Shown: positions 16,487-25,395, numbered from the stretch's first letter. The stretch: 64,000 nucleotides of DNA from Corynebacterium camporealensis (GCF_000980815.1 NZ_CP011311.1:620001-684000); one strand, 5' to 3'. Translations and numbers: made by a program. The notes: generated from the sequence alone by a model not told the origin.

Positions 16487-16617
16487 GAGAAATTCTCCTT
16501 GGACAAGTGACTTCTACGCCCTGTGCCAGAGCGGATGACGGTTACGATAAGTCGCATTTCTCAGCTGCGCACCAGCAGATTGTCTATATTTTCAACTGCT
16601 AATGAATTTGTTGACAT

Positions 16618-16647
16618 GTGTCCAAAAGTAGAGTGTCCGAAAGTAGA
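16618..16647. repeat. Tandem 15-bp repeat upstream of the secreted-protein gene
   Basis: GTGTCCAAAAGTAGA is followed directly by GTGTCCGAAAGTAGA, one mismatch in fifteen. It lies 130-160 bases upstream of the translation start and beside a DtxR-like site, so it may be a binding site for a regulator. Confidence 0.6.
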
Positions 16648-16661
16648 AAAGCCCGGAAGAT

Positions 16662-16680
16662 GAAACTTAGGCAAACCTAA
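16662..16680 (-). promoter_or_regulatory. Candidate DtxR box
   Basis: Read on the minus strand, TTAGGTTTGCCTAAGTTTC matches 14 of 19 positions of the DtxR consensus, including an unbroken TTAGGTT and GCCTAA. It lies 176 bases upstream of the secreted-protein start, in the same sense. Iron control is an inference. Confidence 0.4.
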
Positions 16681-17070
16681 TCGTTCAACAATCTGTTGTA
16701 GATACAATGGAGGCCGATTGAAGGCAAAATTACCCTAAACCGGGGGTAAAATGCTGGCATTAAAGTGACTTAGCTGACATAAATCTGTGCCTGTGGTGTC
16801 TTCGGCCTGACTGGCGGACAGTTTGTTTCCAGTTGGCAGGAAGGGGATTGTCGGGTGAAAAAGTTGTCACCTTATGTGAATACGAGTGACGCAATTTAGC
16901 AATAGTTATGCATGAAAGGTGGGGTAGCGCCAAAGAAGTTCATACCGCTATCCATAAAACTGAAAGCCTGTAGCGCCTAATGAAGACGGCGAGTGAAAGC
17001 GTCGAATGGAGGCGATGGATGGGGAGGTGGCGTTGGCTTTTAACGATCCATGGAATTCAAGGGTGACTGG
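16681..17070. other. Long gap without a recognised gene
   Basis: No open frame with a ribosome site and no tRNA-like fold is visible here. The inverted pair GTCAC/GTGAC around 16865-16890 is too weak to call. The stretch separates the secreted-protein promoter region from the 3' end of the 6C RNA. Confidence 0.5.
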
Positions 17071-17195
17071 AAAACGTAACTGCCCCTCCGGCACTCGGGG
17101 GGGTGGAGCCGAAGGGGCAGTCACAAGAGGCGGGGCAGTCCCGATCCGCTCGGGGGGTGGAGGACCGGGCCGCCGCTCAACCTCGCTCACTACTT
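17071..17195 (-). ncRNA. 6C RNA (actinobacterial small RNA)
   Basis: On the minus strand two consecutive hairpins each expose a C-run in the loop: CTCCACCCCCCGAG (within 17130-17176) and CTCCACCCCCCCGAG (within 17079-17121). Two stem-loops with six or more cytosines is the defining feature of the actinobacterial 6C RNA, called B11 in M. tuberculosis. The second stem (ACTGCCCC / GGGGCAGT) is followed by TTTT at 17074-17071 and serves as terminator. In mycobacteria B11/6C acts on mRNAs through its C-rich loops; the same is expected here. The 5' end is approximate. Confidence 0.85.
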
Positions 17196-17270
17196 TAACG
17201 GCTATGGGTTAAAAACGCACACTGAGGAGCAAAATTTTTTGAGATTAATTTTTCCTATGCTTGACCTGGG

Positions 17271-17912
17271 CTAAGTCAGGCGCTCATCGACGCGTTCTGC
17301 TTCTGCAATGGCGTCTAAACGCTCAGGTGTGGCAGGGCCAGTCACAATCACAGCAGACCCGCCCGCAGCGAGTGGCTCGAGGACGGCGCGACGGAATTCT
17401 TCGTCGTTCTTCCAACCAGTTGATAGGTAGCGCTGCGGGGCGAGATCGGTGTTGATGAGCTCAGGCAGGGCAGTAGTCTCGCCGAAGTATTGGTCGCCGT
17501 AGAAGCGCACGGTGGGGCCGAAGTCGATGGCGCCCACGGGTAGTTCGCCACCGGTTTCTTCCACGCCGCGGCCGAAGGGATCGTCGTTGACCATGACCAG
17601 GTCGACGCCGTCGGGAAGTTCTTGGGCGTGGTCGCTAAAGACTGCTTGGGCATCGTCGAGCGGGCCGAAGCTGTAGCGCGGGCCCGCAGCAAGCGAGCCT
17701 AAAGCAATGACGGCGGCTTGCCAGGTAGGTGGCAGCTGGATGGAGATGGCCTCATCGATTTCTAGTTCTTCTTCGAGGAAGTTGGCAATCTTGGCCACCC
17801 AGTTATCCAGTGTCTGCGCGGAGAAATCTAAACGCGCCCCCGTCGATTCGTTGTAGACCGTCAGCCGCGGGGAGGCTGGGTCATCTGTCAGAAGGTGGGA
17901 GAGCAGTTTCAT
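17271..17912 (-). CDS. TIGR03089 family protein
   Basis: The 213-residue product resembles a shortened AMP-binding (acyl-CoA synthetase-like) N-terminal region: RLTVYNESTGARLDFSAQTL, then an alpha/beta part with LPPTWQAAVIALGSLAAG. This fits the actinobacterial TIGR03089 family, which lacks the catalytic C-terminal domain and has no known reaction. GGGAGGG precedes the ATG. It follows lcpA with a 24-base gap in the same direction, as in related genomes, and is likely co-transcribed with it. Confidence 0.8.
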   Translation of the reverse strand: MKLLSHLLTDDPASPRLTVYNESTGARLDFSAQTLDNWVAKIANFLEEELEIDEAISIQLPPTWQAAVIALGSLAAGPRYSFGPLDDAQAVFSDHAQELPDGVDLVMVNDDPFGRGVEETGGELPVGAIDFGPTVRFYGDQYFGETTALPELINTDLAPQRYLSTGWKNDEEFRRAVLEPLAAGGSAVIVTGPATPERLDAIAEAERVDERLT

Positions 17913-17936
17913 GCCCTCCCATCGTAGAGACGCGCG

Positions 17937-19565
17937 TTAGTTAACGCAGCGAGGGCCGTCGCCACCAGCATCGATTTCCGGTGCGACCTCGGCATTACCG
18001 AAGTCACCACCCGGGGTACCGACAGCGTCATCCGGGCTTGCTTCCTCTGCAGCCTCATCGGATGGGCCGGCGTAGTCGTCGGCAGCCACGATGATGATGG
18101 TGGAGTCATTCAGGCTGGCATTAGCGGTCACCGGCACACCGCCGAGCTTCTCAGCGAGTTCCTTGGCGCGTGGGTCGTCTGGATCTGCAGCAACGACCTG
18201 GGATTCGAAGTAGATGCCCGGCTGTGCATTGGAGCTGGCATAGACGGTGTAGCCCTCACCTTCGGCCCAGCTAGCCACACCAGCGGCCAGACCCGGGGTG
18301 CTACCGGCGTTGAGTACCTGCAGGGAGAAGTCACGGTCGGTCTGCTCGCCTTCGCCCTCGCCTTCGCCGGCTGGTGCCTCGGTGGACTCTTCGGCCTCTG
18401 CTTCTTCCTTGGACTGAGCCAGGTCATCGATGAAGGTGTGGACTTCGTTCTGGTCCACGGTCACGATCGACTCGCCATAGTCGCCCTGGCCATCAATAGA
18501 GGTCACCGGGATGGTGGTAAACGTGACGTTGCCGCCAGCCAGGCCAGCCAGCTGAGTAATAAAGCCCATGATGTCCCAGCCTTCATCAATAACGACGGAG
18601 CGCTCCACCGCATTGGAAATCTTGGACAGGGTATTCGGGTTGGTCAGCGTGCCGGCATCGAGCATCTTGGACACCAGCGAGGCCATGTAGGCCTGCTGGC
18701 GGACGATGCGGTCGAGGTCGCCACGGGGCAGTTCGTAGCGCTGGCGGACAAAGGCCAGGGCATCGGCACCGGAGATGGTCTGCTCACCGGCATCGAACTT
18801 CGCACCCGACATCGGGTCATCAACCGGGTTGTTGAGGCAGACATCGACGCCACCGACGGCATCGGTAAGCAGCACAAAGCCCAGCAGGCCAATCTCAGCG
18901 TAGTGATCAATCTCCACGCCAGTTAAGTCCTTGACCTGCTCCAGCAGTGCGGAACGACCGGCCTCAACGCCCTTTTGCTCGAGTTCCTTTTCATCCATGT
19001 CCGGATCTTCGGCCTTGAGCTTGTCGATGGTGTCCTGCTTGTGCGCGGAGTACACACCATTGATCTTCATGTTGCCGAATTCGCCCTGGTCCACGTAGGT
19101 ATCGCGCGGGATGGACACGGCCGTGGCGCGGGAGCCGTCTTCCGGCACGCGCACCAGCATCATGGTGTCGGTGTTTTCCTCACCATCAGACACGCCGGCA
19201 TGCAGGGCGTCGAGTTCTTCATCGGAAAGCATGTTGCCCTGGGCATCGGTACGGGAGTCCGAACCCACCAGCAGGATGTCCACGGCGCCATCGGCAGTAT
19301 CTGCCTGGAAACCCTCGCCGCCGCCTAAGCGCAGGTTGCTAGCCGAGGTCAGGTCGCCGCCCAAGCGACCGACCGCGAAATAGCCCACACCGGTCACCAG
19401 CAAAATAACCGCAGATACCAAAGCAATAATGCTCTTTACAGCGGTAGAACCTTGTTGCTTGACCGGAGCGGCGGTCGACGGAGCAGCCTGAATGTCGCGG
19501 GAGCGACGGGTGTTCTCGTGAGTCAAGATAAGGGCCTTCTGAATTCTAAGCAGTTGTCTCGCCAT
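17937..19565 (-). CDS. lcpA: LytR-CpsA-Psr (LCP) phosphotransferase
   Basis: The 542-residue product has a cytoplasmic head, one membrane span (about residues 44-66), an LCP domain with ILLVGSDSR, VSIPRDTYV and GGVDVCLNNPV plus the Arg/Asp-rich segment VRQRYELPRGDLDR, and a C-terminal LytR_C domain after an acidic linker. LCP proteins attach arabinogalactan to peptidoglycan in Corynebacteriales. It is divergent from wbbL, whose product starts the linkage unit that LCP transfers. The ATG at 19565 has a weak ribosome site and a later start near the membrane span is possible. Confidence 0.88.
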   Translation of the reverse strand: MARQLLRIQKALILTHENTRRSRDIQAAPSTAAPVKQQGSTAVKSIIALVSAVILLVTGVGYFAVGRLGGDLTSASNLRLGGGEGFQADTADGAVDILLVGSDSRTDAQGNMLSDEELDALHAGVSDGEENTDTMMLVRVPEDGSRATAVSIPRDTYVDQGEFGNMKINGVYSAHKQDTIDKLKAEDPDMDEKELEQKGVEAGRSALLEQVKDLTGVEIDHYAEIGLLGFVLLTDAVGGVDVCLNNPVDDPMSGAKFDAGEQTISGADALAFVRQRYELPRGDLDRIVRQQAYMASLVSKMLDAGTLTNPNTLSKISNAVERSVVIDEGWDIMGFITQLAGLAGGNVTFTTIPVTSIDGQGDYGESIVTVDQNEVHTFIDDLAQSKEEAEAEESTEAPAGEGEGEGEQTDRDFSLQVLNAGSTPGLAAGVASWAEGEGYTVYASSNAQPGIYFESQVVAADPDDPRAKELAEKLGGVPVTANASLNDSTIIIVAADDYAGPSDEAAEEASPDDAVGTPGGDFGNAEVAPEIDAGGDGPRCVN

Positions 19566-19673
19566 AGTTTAGGACAGCAGGGGCCAAAAACCCGCAGCGG
19601 CAGTGCCCTTTGTGGCAAACGCGCAGTGTTCTACCAGCAAATTGCCCGCAGGGGTGGGTAAGCTACTCGCATT

Positions 19674-20561
19674 GTGAATAATGAACATTTCGCTAGCTTG
19701 CCTGTAGTGACCGTGACGTATTCGCCCGGTCGCTACCTTGGCGACTTCCTCGACTCGCTGGATGCAGCCACCACTGCCGATACTTGCGTGGTCTTGGCAG
19801 ACAATGGCTCCACTGACGGGGTGCCTGAAGCTGCAGCGCAAAAGCTTGACGATGTCACCTTTCTCAACACCGGCGGCAACCTCGGCTACGGCGGGGGCAT
19901 GAATGCCGGCGTGCGTTATCTCGAGGCCCAGGGGCTGGATGATTCCGAGTTCATCTTGCTGTCGAACCCGGATGTGGTCTTTAGCCCGGGCTCTATTGAT
20001 CGTCTCTTGGAGTGCGCACGTCAGTGGCCATATGCCGGTGCGATTGGCCCGCGCATCGTGGAACCGGATGGCTCCAACTATCCATCAGCGCGTGCTGTGC
20101 CGACCATTGCCACCGGTATTGGCCATGCGCTCTTTGGCAACATCTGGCCGTCCAACCCCTGGTCGAAGGCCTATCGCGACGATGACGATATGTCGCAGCA
20201 GCGCCCGGCCGGATGGTTGTCGGGGTCGTGTTTGTTGGTGCGTCGCAAAGCATTTGCCCAGATTGGTGGATTTGATGAGCGCTACTTTATGTACCTCGAA
20301 GACGTGGACTTAGGTGACCGTCTGGCACGGGCGGGCTGGCGCAACATCTTTTGTCCAGAAGCTGTCATCACCCATGCCAAAGGCCATGCCACCCAGGCAC
20401 ACGCCGGGGCAATGCTGCGCGCGCATCATGAATCGGCTTATCGTTTCCAAGCCGACCGGCACCCGCACTGGTGGCAAGCGCCCTTGCGGTGGGCACTGCG
20501 CGCCGGGCTGAAGGCGCGGGCAACAGTCGTCGAACTTACTCAGAACAAAGATAGGAATTAA
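19674..20561 (+). CDS. wbbL: Rhamnosyltransferase WbbL (GT2)
   Basis: The 295-residue GT-A glycosyltransferase has VLADNGSTDGVPEAA near the N-terminus, LLSNPDVVF as the metal-binding acidic motif, and the acceptor-site segment FMYLEDVDLGDRLARAGW. By position and layout it is the dTDP-rhamnose:decaprenyl-PP-GlcNAc rhamnosyltransferase that completes the arabinogalactan linkage unit at the inner membrane face. The start is GTG with GGTGGG upstream. The next gene follows after eight bases. Confidence 0.87.
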   Translation: MNNEHFASLPVVTVTYSPGRYLGDFLDSLDAATTADTCVVLADNGSTDGVPEAAAQKLDDVTFLNTGGNLGYGGGMNAGVRYLEAQGLDDSEFILLSNPDVVFSPGSIDRLLECARQWPYAGAIGPRIVEPDGSNYPSARAVPTIATGIGHALFGNIWPSNPWSKAYRDDDDMSQQRPAGWLSGSCLLVRRKAFAQIGGFDERYFMYLEDVDLGDRLARAGWRNIFCPEAVITHAKGHATQAHAGAMLRAHHESAYRFQADRHPHWWQAPLRWALRAGLKARATVVELTQNKDRN

Positions 20562-20569
20562 GGAGAGTC

Positions 20570-21652
20570 ATGAGCGAACTGGGAAAGAAAACTGACGCCG
20601 TGATTTTGGTGGGCGGTCGCGGTACCCGACTGCGCCCGCTGACCATCGGTACGCCGAAGCCGATGCTGCCGACGGCGAACTTCCCCTTCCTGCAGCACCT
20701 GCTGGCACGCATCAAGGCTGCCGGTATCGACCACGTCGTGCTGTCGACGTCCTTTAAGGCTGAGGTCTTCGAAGAGTATTTCGGCGACGGCTCCGACCTG
20801 GGCCTGGAAATCGAGTACGTGGTGGAAGAAACCGCCCTGGGTACCGGCGGCGGTATCCGCAATGTCTACGACAAGCTGCGCCAGGACACCGTCATGGTCT
20901 TCAACGGCGATGTGCTCTCCGGCATGGACCTCAATGGCATCCTGCAGACCCACGCGGATAAGGATGCGGACTTAACGATGCACCTGCTCAACGTCGCCGA
21001 CCCACGCGCCTTTGGTTGCGTGCCAACCGACGACAACGGCCGTGTGACTGCCTTCCTGGAAAAGACTGAGGATCCGCCGACCAACCAGATTAACGCTGGC
21101 TGCTACGTCTTCGACCGTGAAGTCATCAAGACCATCCCGGCTGACCGTGTTGTCTCTGTAGAGCGCGAGACCTTCCCGCGTCTGCTGGAAGAAGGCCGCA
21201 AGGTTGTCGGCCACGTGGATAACTCCTACTGGCGCGATATGGGCCGCCCGGAGGACTTCGTCCGCGGTTCTTCCGACCTGGTGCGCGGCATTGCCCACTC
21301 GCCGCTGCTGGTGGGGCAGACAGGCGAGTCCATCGTCGATGAGTCTGCCGGCGTGGCTGGGGGAGTACTCCTGCTCTCCGGTACCGCTGTCGGTCGTGGC
21401 TCCGTGGTGGGCGCGGGCTCTCGCCTGGACGGCACCGTGGTCTTCGATGGCGCCACCATTGAGCCGGGTGCGACGATCACCAACTCGATTATTGCCTCGG
21501 GCGCGCACATTGGCGCCAACGCCGTGATTGAAAACTGCGTGATTGGCGAGGGCGCCCACATCGGCGCCCGCTGTGAACTGCGCGACGGCATGCGCGTGTT
21601 CCCCGGCGTCACGATTCCGGATGCGGGCGTGCGCTTTAGCTCTGATGCCTAA
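20570..21652 (+). CDS. rmlA2: Mannose-1-phosphate guanylyltransferase / sugar-nucleotide pyrophosphorylase
   Basis: The 360-residue product has the nucleotidyltransferase signature GGRGTRLRPLTIGTPKPML, the metal Asp in VFNGDVLSGMD, and a C-terminal left-handed beta-helix built of hexapeptides (GSVVGAGSRLDG, GAHIGANAVIENCV). It makes an NDP-sugar, most likely GDP-mannose, for lipoglycans and mannosylated envelope compounds. In corynebacteria this gene is annotated rmlA2 beside wbbL; the mycobacterial counterpart is called manB. AAGGAGA precedes the ATG. Confidence 0.88.
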   Translation: MSELGKKTDAVILVGGRGTRLRPLTIGTPKPMLPTANFPFLQHLLARIKAAGIDHVVLSTSFKAEVFEEYFGDGSDLGLEIEYVVEETALGTGGGIRNVYDKLRQDTVMVFNGDVLSGMDLNGILQTHADKDADLTMHLLNVADPRAFGCVPTDDNGRVTAFLEKTEDPPTNQINAGCYVFDREVIKTIPADRVVSVERETFPRLLEEGRKVVGHVDNSYWRDMGRPEDFVRGSSDLVRGIAHSPLLVGQTGESIVDESAGVAGGVLLLSGTAVGRGSVVGAGSRLDGTVVFDGATIEPGATITNSIIASGAHIGANAVIENCVIGEGAHIGARCELRDGMRVFPGVTIPDAGVRFSSDA

Positions 21653-21970
21653 AGATCCCTTTATCTGTAATTTTTGGGCGCGACACGCCGGAGTTTCCTG
21701 AAAATTGTTGACAGGGATCGGGGGTGCCACAACATGTAGTACCCCCACGGTCTACCCCCAATGGTGGGCCACTGTTACTAATGTGACGCATGGTGATCGT
21801 GGGCTGGACTTTTGCTGACTTTGACCAATAAACGCCGTTTTCGGGTTGACGATATTTAGTGATCCGGTGTGAAATTACATCAGTGTCAGTTAACGCACCG
21901 GCTGCCTTCCGCGGAGGCGTAGGCTCGGTGTCACTAAGTAACCAACCCAACCTCGGAGAAAGGACCCGGC
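21653..21970 (+). promoter_or_regulatory. Promoter region of whcD
   Basis: This 318-base gap has no coding frame. TTGACG at 21846-21851 followed about 18 bases later by TGAAAT is a possible promoter. A second TTGACA lies near 21707. The leader to the GTG start is long, which is common for whiB2/whcD genes. No clear terminator for the preceding gene is visible. Confidence 0.4.
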
Positions 21971-22273
21971 GTGGACAATATGGTTAATAAAAACGCCATT
22001 CTCCGTGGCGGTGCTGCTGCAGAGATGTCGCTCGATGAACTCTTCGGTGCCGTCGAGCAAGAGTGGCAAGACCAGGCGCTGTGCGCACAGACAGACCCGG
22101 AGGCATTCTTCCCGGAAAAGGGTGGCTCCACCCGCGAGGCCAAGCGAATCTGCCAGGCTTGTGCCGTCCGCGATGAGTGCCTCGAGTACGCCCTCGAGCA
22201 CGATGAGCGCTTCGGCATCTGGGGCGGTCTGTCCGACCGTGAGCGCCGCCGCCTCAAGCGGGAAATCGGCTAA
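21971..22273 (+). CDS. whcD: WhiB-family iron-sulfur regulator WhcD (WhiB2 type)
   Basis: The product is 100 residues. The four cluster cysteines are Cys38, 61, 64 and 70 (C-x22-C-x2-C-x5-C), followed by the turn GIWGG and the basic tail ERRRLKREIG. WhiB2/WhcD partners with the primary sigma factor and controls division and cell-wall genes. The GTG start is preferred because GAAAGGA is correctly spaced; an ATG three codons later would be too far. The position between rmlA2 and the pmmA block is conserved in the group. Confidence 0.93.
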   Translation: MDNMVNKNAILRGGAAAEMSLDELFGAVEQEWQDQALCAQTDPEAFFPEKGGSTREAKRICQACAVRDECLEYALEHDERFGIWGGLSDRERRRLKREIG

Positions 22274-22287
22274 CGCCACTTACCTCA

Positions 22288-22313
22288 CCCTCAGCCTGTT
22301 GGCTGAGGGTTTT
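22288..22313. terminator. Terminator after whcD
   Basis: CCCTCAGCC pairs with GGCTGAGGG around TGTT and is followed by TTTTCTTTG. It sits 14 bases past the whcD stop and just before the convergent Rv3259-like stop. Confidence 0.92.
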
Positions 22314-22320
22314 CTTTGTC

Positions 22321-22773
22321 CTAGGAGAAACGCGGGTCGACGTCCTCTGGTTCCAGGTTTAAGTAGTTCGCCACTAATGCTGCAATCACGGTGCGCAGAA
22401 GATCGTAGCGTTCCTGCGCGGTGGCTGCGCGTTGGGTAATGGGCATGCGGAAGATAACAAGGCGTGCGCGAGTAGGGCGTCCGGAGGAGTCAATGCCGGC
22501 GGGCACGATGCGGCCTAGCGGGACTGGTCCATCGGCGATGATTTCATCCGGCATCACCGTCATATCCGGGCGCAGGCGCATGCGTGGGACGGTATCAACG
22601 GCCAAATCCAGTCCGGTGAGCTGGTCCGCAAAGGCGTTTTGGATGGGTGCATAGGCCTCGAGCACGGCCATGTCGAAGCGTTCGCGCTGGCTGCGATAGC
22701 GCGGGGTTTGCTGGGGTAGAAGCGGCCCGCGCAGGCCGCGGCCGCGGCGATTAGGGCGGGTTCGCAAGGTCAT
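22321..22773 (-). CDS. Rv3259-like protein (metallopeptidase-family annotation)
   Basis: The 150-residue product begins with an Arg-rich stretch (RTRPNRRGRGLRGPLLP), then SQRERFDMAVLEAYAPI and a C-terminal PAGIDSSGRPTRARLVIFR segment. It matches by layout the actinobacterial protein next to whiB2 in mycobacteria (Rv3259), usually labelled a zincin-like metallopeptidase family (PF06262). I see no HExxH motif, so peptidase activity is doubtful. The start at 22773 is chosen because longer readings run into the divergent DUF3499 gene. Confidence 0.75.
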   Translation of the reverse strand: MTLRTRPNRRGRGLRGPLLPQQTPRYRSQRERFDMAVLEAYAPIQNAFADQLTGLDLAVDTVPRMRLRPDMTVMPDEIIADGPVPLGRIVPAGIDSSGRPTRARLVIFRMPITQRAATAQERYDLLRTVIAALVANYLNLEPEDVDPRFS

Positions 22774-22866
22774 GGCAGCTATATTAAGCCCGCTAAGTGC
22801 AGTTAAGGCGCGGGCGCGCCGCGTTATATCTATATCAATCTCAAGTTTGGGTTTAGACTCTACAGC

Positions 22867-23343
22867 GTGACTGAAACGCGCCATTGCTCTCGCCCAGGCT
22901 GCGGCCAGCCGGCCGTAGCAACGCTGACCTACGCCTACGCCCAGCAAACGGCAGTAGTAGGCCCACTTGCGGAAGAATCTGATCCGCACAGCTGGGATTT
23001 ATGCGAGAAGCACTCCGCGCGCATCACTGCCCCGCAGGGCTGGGAGATGGTCCGTGTCGACCGTGTCGAGCTCGACGACGACGATGACCTCCTCGCACTC
23101 GCCGAAGCTGTGAAGGAAGGCGGCCGCGTCACCACCGGCCTCGTGGATGACTCCGAAGCAGGCTCTGGCCCGGACCCGATTGATTATTCCGCGAACTTCG
23201 ATGGTGCGGACCCGGCTAACTCGAACCACCCGGTCTTTCGTACCCGCCGCGTCAGTGATTTCAAGCAGCGTCGCCGCGCGCACTTATCGGTCGTTCCTGA
23301 CGCGCCGGAAGATACAGGCGATGAAACCGAGGATGAGTCCTAA
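22867..23343 (+). CDS. DUF3499 family protein (Rv3258c-like)
   Basis: The 158-residue product opens with a CSRPGCGQPAVATL zinc-ribbon-like pair of cysteines and has a second half-site LCEKHS, so metal binding is likely. An acidic middle and a basic C-terminal stretch (DFKQRRRAHLSVVP) follow. The family is restricted to actinobacteria and has no known function. The start is GTG; a possible -10 box TAGACT ends only seven bases before it, so the mRNA may be leaderless. pmmA follows 21 bases downstream. Confidence 0.85.
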   Translation: MTETRHCSRPGCGQPAVATLTYAYAQQTAVVGPLAEESDPHSWDLCEKHSARITAPQGWEMVRVDRVELDDDDDLLALAEAVKEGGRVTTGLVDDSEAGSGPDPIDYSANFDGADPANSNHPVFRTRRVSDFKQRRRAHLSVVPDAPEDTGDETEDES

Positions 23344-23364
23344 AGGGGAGTAGAATCGCGGGTT

Positions 23365-24732
23365 ATGCGAACCCGTGAGCATCTTGATGCAGTAATTAAA
23401 GCCTATGACGTCCGCGGAGTTGTGGGCGAGGATATCGACGACCAGCTCGTCCGTGACACCGGCGCCGCCTTTGGCTCCATCCTGCGCGAAGAAGGCGAGA
23501 CCCAAGTGGCTATCGGCCATGACATGCGTCCTTCGTCGCCAGAGCTTTCCGATGCCTTCGCCGAAGGCGTGGCCGCCCAAGGCCTGAACGTGGTCAAGCT
23601 GGGCCTGACTTCTACTGATGAGCTCTACTACGTCGCCGGCACTTTTGATTGTGCTGGTGCAATGTTTACCGCTTCTCACAACCCGGCGAAGTACAACGGC
23701 ATCAAGCTCTGTCGCGCTGGTGCAGTCCCGGTCGGTCAGGAAACCGGCCTGGAGACCATCAAGGACATGCTCATCGATGGCGTACCGGAATACACCGGTG
23801 ACACCGGCACCATCACTGAGAAGGACGTCCTGGCTGGCTACGCTGACTTCCTGCGCGAGTTGGTCCCGTTGGCTGATTCGCGCCCGCTGGTCGTTGCTGT
23901 CGATGCCGCCAACGGCATGGGTGGCCATACCGTTCCGGCTGTCTTTGAGGGCCTGCCTTTCGATGTGCGCCCGCTCTACTTTGAGTTGGATGGCACCTTC
24001 CCGAACCACGAGGCCAACCCGCTGGATCCGAAGAACCTGGTGGACCTGCAGAAGTTCGTCGTCGATGAAGGTGCTGACATCGGCCTGGCCTTCGACGGTG
24101 ATGCCGACCGCTGCTTCGTCGTCGACGAGAAGGGCGAGCCCGTCTCTCCATCGGCAATCTGCGCACTGGTGGCGGAGCGTTACCTGGACAAGTTCCCGGG
24201 CGCGACCATCATCCACAACCTGATTACGTCTAAGACCGTGCCAGAACTGGTCGAGGAAAAGGGCGGCAAAGCCGTGCGCACCCGCGTGGGCCACTCCTTC
24301 ATCAAGGCCCAGATGGCCAAGGAAAAGGCCGCTTTTGGTGGCGAGCACTCTGCGCACTACTACTTCCAGGAATTCTGGAACGCCGATTCCGGCATGCTGG
24401 CTGCCCTGCACGTACTGGCAGCGCTCGGCCAGGAAGATAAGCCACTGAGCGAGTTGATGGCGCAGTACTCCCGCTACGCCGCCTCCGGCGAGATTAACTC
24501 CACCGTCGATGACCAGAAGGCCACCGTTCAGGCCGTACTGGATGGCCTGAAGGACAAAATCGAATCCGTCGACGAACTCGATGGCGTCACCGTGGAACTG
24601 AAGGACACCACCGCATGGTTCAACGTGCGTGCGTCCAACACTGAACCGCTACTGCGCCTGAACGTCGAAGCCCCCACCGAGGCGGAAGTTCAGGCCATCG
24701 TCGACGAAGTGCTAGGAATCATCCGCGCATAA
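23365..24732 (+). CDS. pmmA: Phosphomannomutase
   Basis: The 455-residue alpha-D-phosphohexomutase has the phosphoserine loop TASHNPAKYNG (Ser104), the metal loop DGDADR (about 244-249) and the sugar-phosphate contact RASNTEP near the C-terminus. It converts mannose-6-phosphate to mannose-1-phosphate, between ManA (32409) and the guanylyltransferase (20570) in this window. The mycobacterial name is manB. The ATG is preceded by AAAGGGG. Confidence 0.95.
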   Translation: MRTREHLDAVIKAYDVRGVVGEDIDDQLVRDTGAAFGSILREEGETQVAIGHDMRPSSPELSDAFAEGVAAQGLNVVKLGLTSTDELYYVAGTFDCAGAMFTASHNPAKYNGIKLCRAGAVPVGQETGLETIKDMLIDGVPEYTGDTGTITEKDVLAGYADFLRELVPLADSRPLVVAVDAANGMGGHTVPAVFEGLPFDVRPLYFELDGTFPNHEANPLDPKNLVDLQKFVVDEGADIGLAFDGDADRCFVVDEKGEPVSPSAICALVAERYLDKFPGATIIHNLITSKTVPELVEEKGGKAVRTRVGHSFIKAQMAKEKAAFGGEHSAHYYFQEFWNADSGMLAALHVLAALGQEDKPLSELMAQYSRYAASGEINSTVDDQKATVQAVLDGLKDKIESVDELDGVTVELKDTTAWFNVRASNTEPLLRLNVEAPTEAEVQAIVDEVLGIIRA

Positions 24733-24749
24733 TCCCGGTACTTCCAAAC

Positions 24750-24786
24750 AATTCGTCCGCGCTTACTGGTTAATCGCGGACGAATT
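24750..24786. terminator. Bidirectional terminator after pmmA
   Basis: AATTCGTCCGCG pairs perfectly with CGCGGACGAATT, followed by TT on the plus side. The right arm lies inside the last codons of the convergent DUF1707 gene, so coding and termination overlap. Confidence 0.8.
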
Positions 24787-25354
24787 TTACGTTTACGCCA
24801 CCGAAAAGAGCGAGACCGGTGACCTGCACGGTAGGTGCATTGGGTGGGAAGTTTTTCGGTTCATCCGAGGAACCGAAACCGCCGAAGATGCCTACACCGT
24901 CGATTTCGACGCGGACGTTATCCGGCACGACGATTTCGGTACCGCCGAAGAGTGCGTAGACGTTGATTTCGGTAACTGGTGCTGACAGTTCTACGTTGCG
25001 CAGGTCGATCTCGCTGCCGCCAAAAGCCGTGAGATTCAGGTGCTTTTTCGCAAGCACGCAGTTTTTCACGGTGCTTCCACCAAATAACGCCAGCGAGTTA
25101 GCGCGTTGCTTCGCTGGCGGTTGTGTGGAGTGACGTTGCGGGCTCGTTTCAGTTGAGCTCCTGTCAGTCGAGCTCGTATCCAGGTCAGCGGTGAGCTTGG
25201 CTAACTCACCTTTGGTCTTGGCGTTGTACGCCGCAGAGGAACGGTCCTCGAATTCTTGGAAGTCGAGTTGTCCCGCGGACAGGGCAGAAGTGAGGATGTC
25301 CACGGTGGTATTACGATCTGCATTACTGCAGCGGATTTCCGGTGTCTCGCTCAT
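24770..25354 (-). CDS. DUF1707 protein with LiaF-like C-terminal domain
   Basis: The 194-residue product has an N-terminal DUF1707 domain (IRCSNADRNTTVDILTSALS, then the QLDFQEFEDRSSAAYNAKT part). A Ser/Thr-rich linker leads to a C-terminal right-handed beta repeat of the kind found in LiaF/cell-wall-active-antibiotic response proteins, with recurring ALFGG and AFGGSE turns. No membrane span is seen, so a cytosolic or membrane-associated stress role is only a guess. The start at 25354 is taken over an upstream ATG that would overlap the fpr gene. Confidence 0.75.
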   Translation of the reverse strand: MSETPEIRCSNADRNTTVDILTSALSAGQLDFQEFEDRSSAAYNAKTKGELAKLTADLDTSSTDRSSTETSPQRHSTQPPAKQRANSLALFGGSTVKNCVLAKKHLNLTAFGGSEIDLRNVELSAPVTEINVYALFGGTEIVVPDNVRVEIDGVGIFGGFGSSDEPKNFPPNAPTVQVTGLALFGGVNVKFVRD

Positions 25355-25395
25355 GGTACTGAGCGTACCGAAACTATTTTCGCTGCAGCGCAGCG

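Noticed and set aside
15272..16510. 412-codon plus-strand frame over the secreted-protein gene
   Set aside because: The minus-strand reading has a signal peptide, ribosome site and terminator; the plus-strand product is low-complexity Gly/Leu/Val.
16948..17212. Short frames on both strands around 17.1 kb
   Set aside because: They coincide with the 6C RNA hairpins, whose G and C runs explain the open frames.
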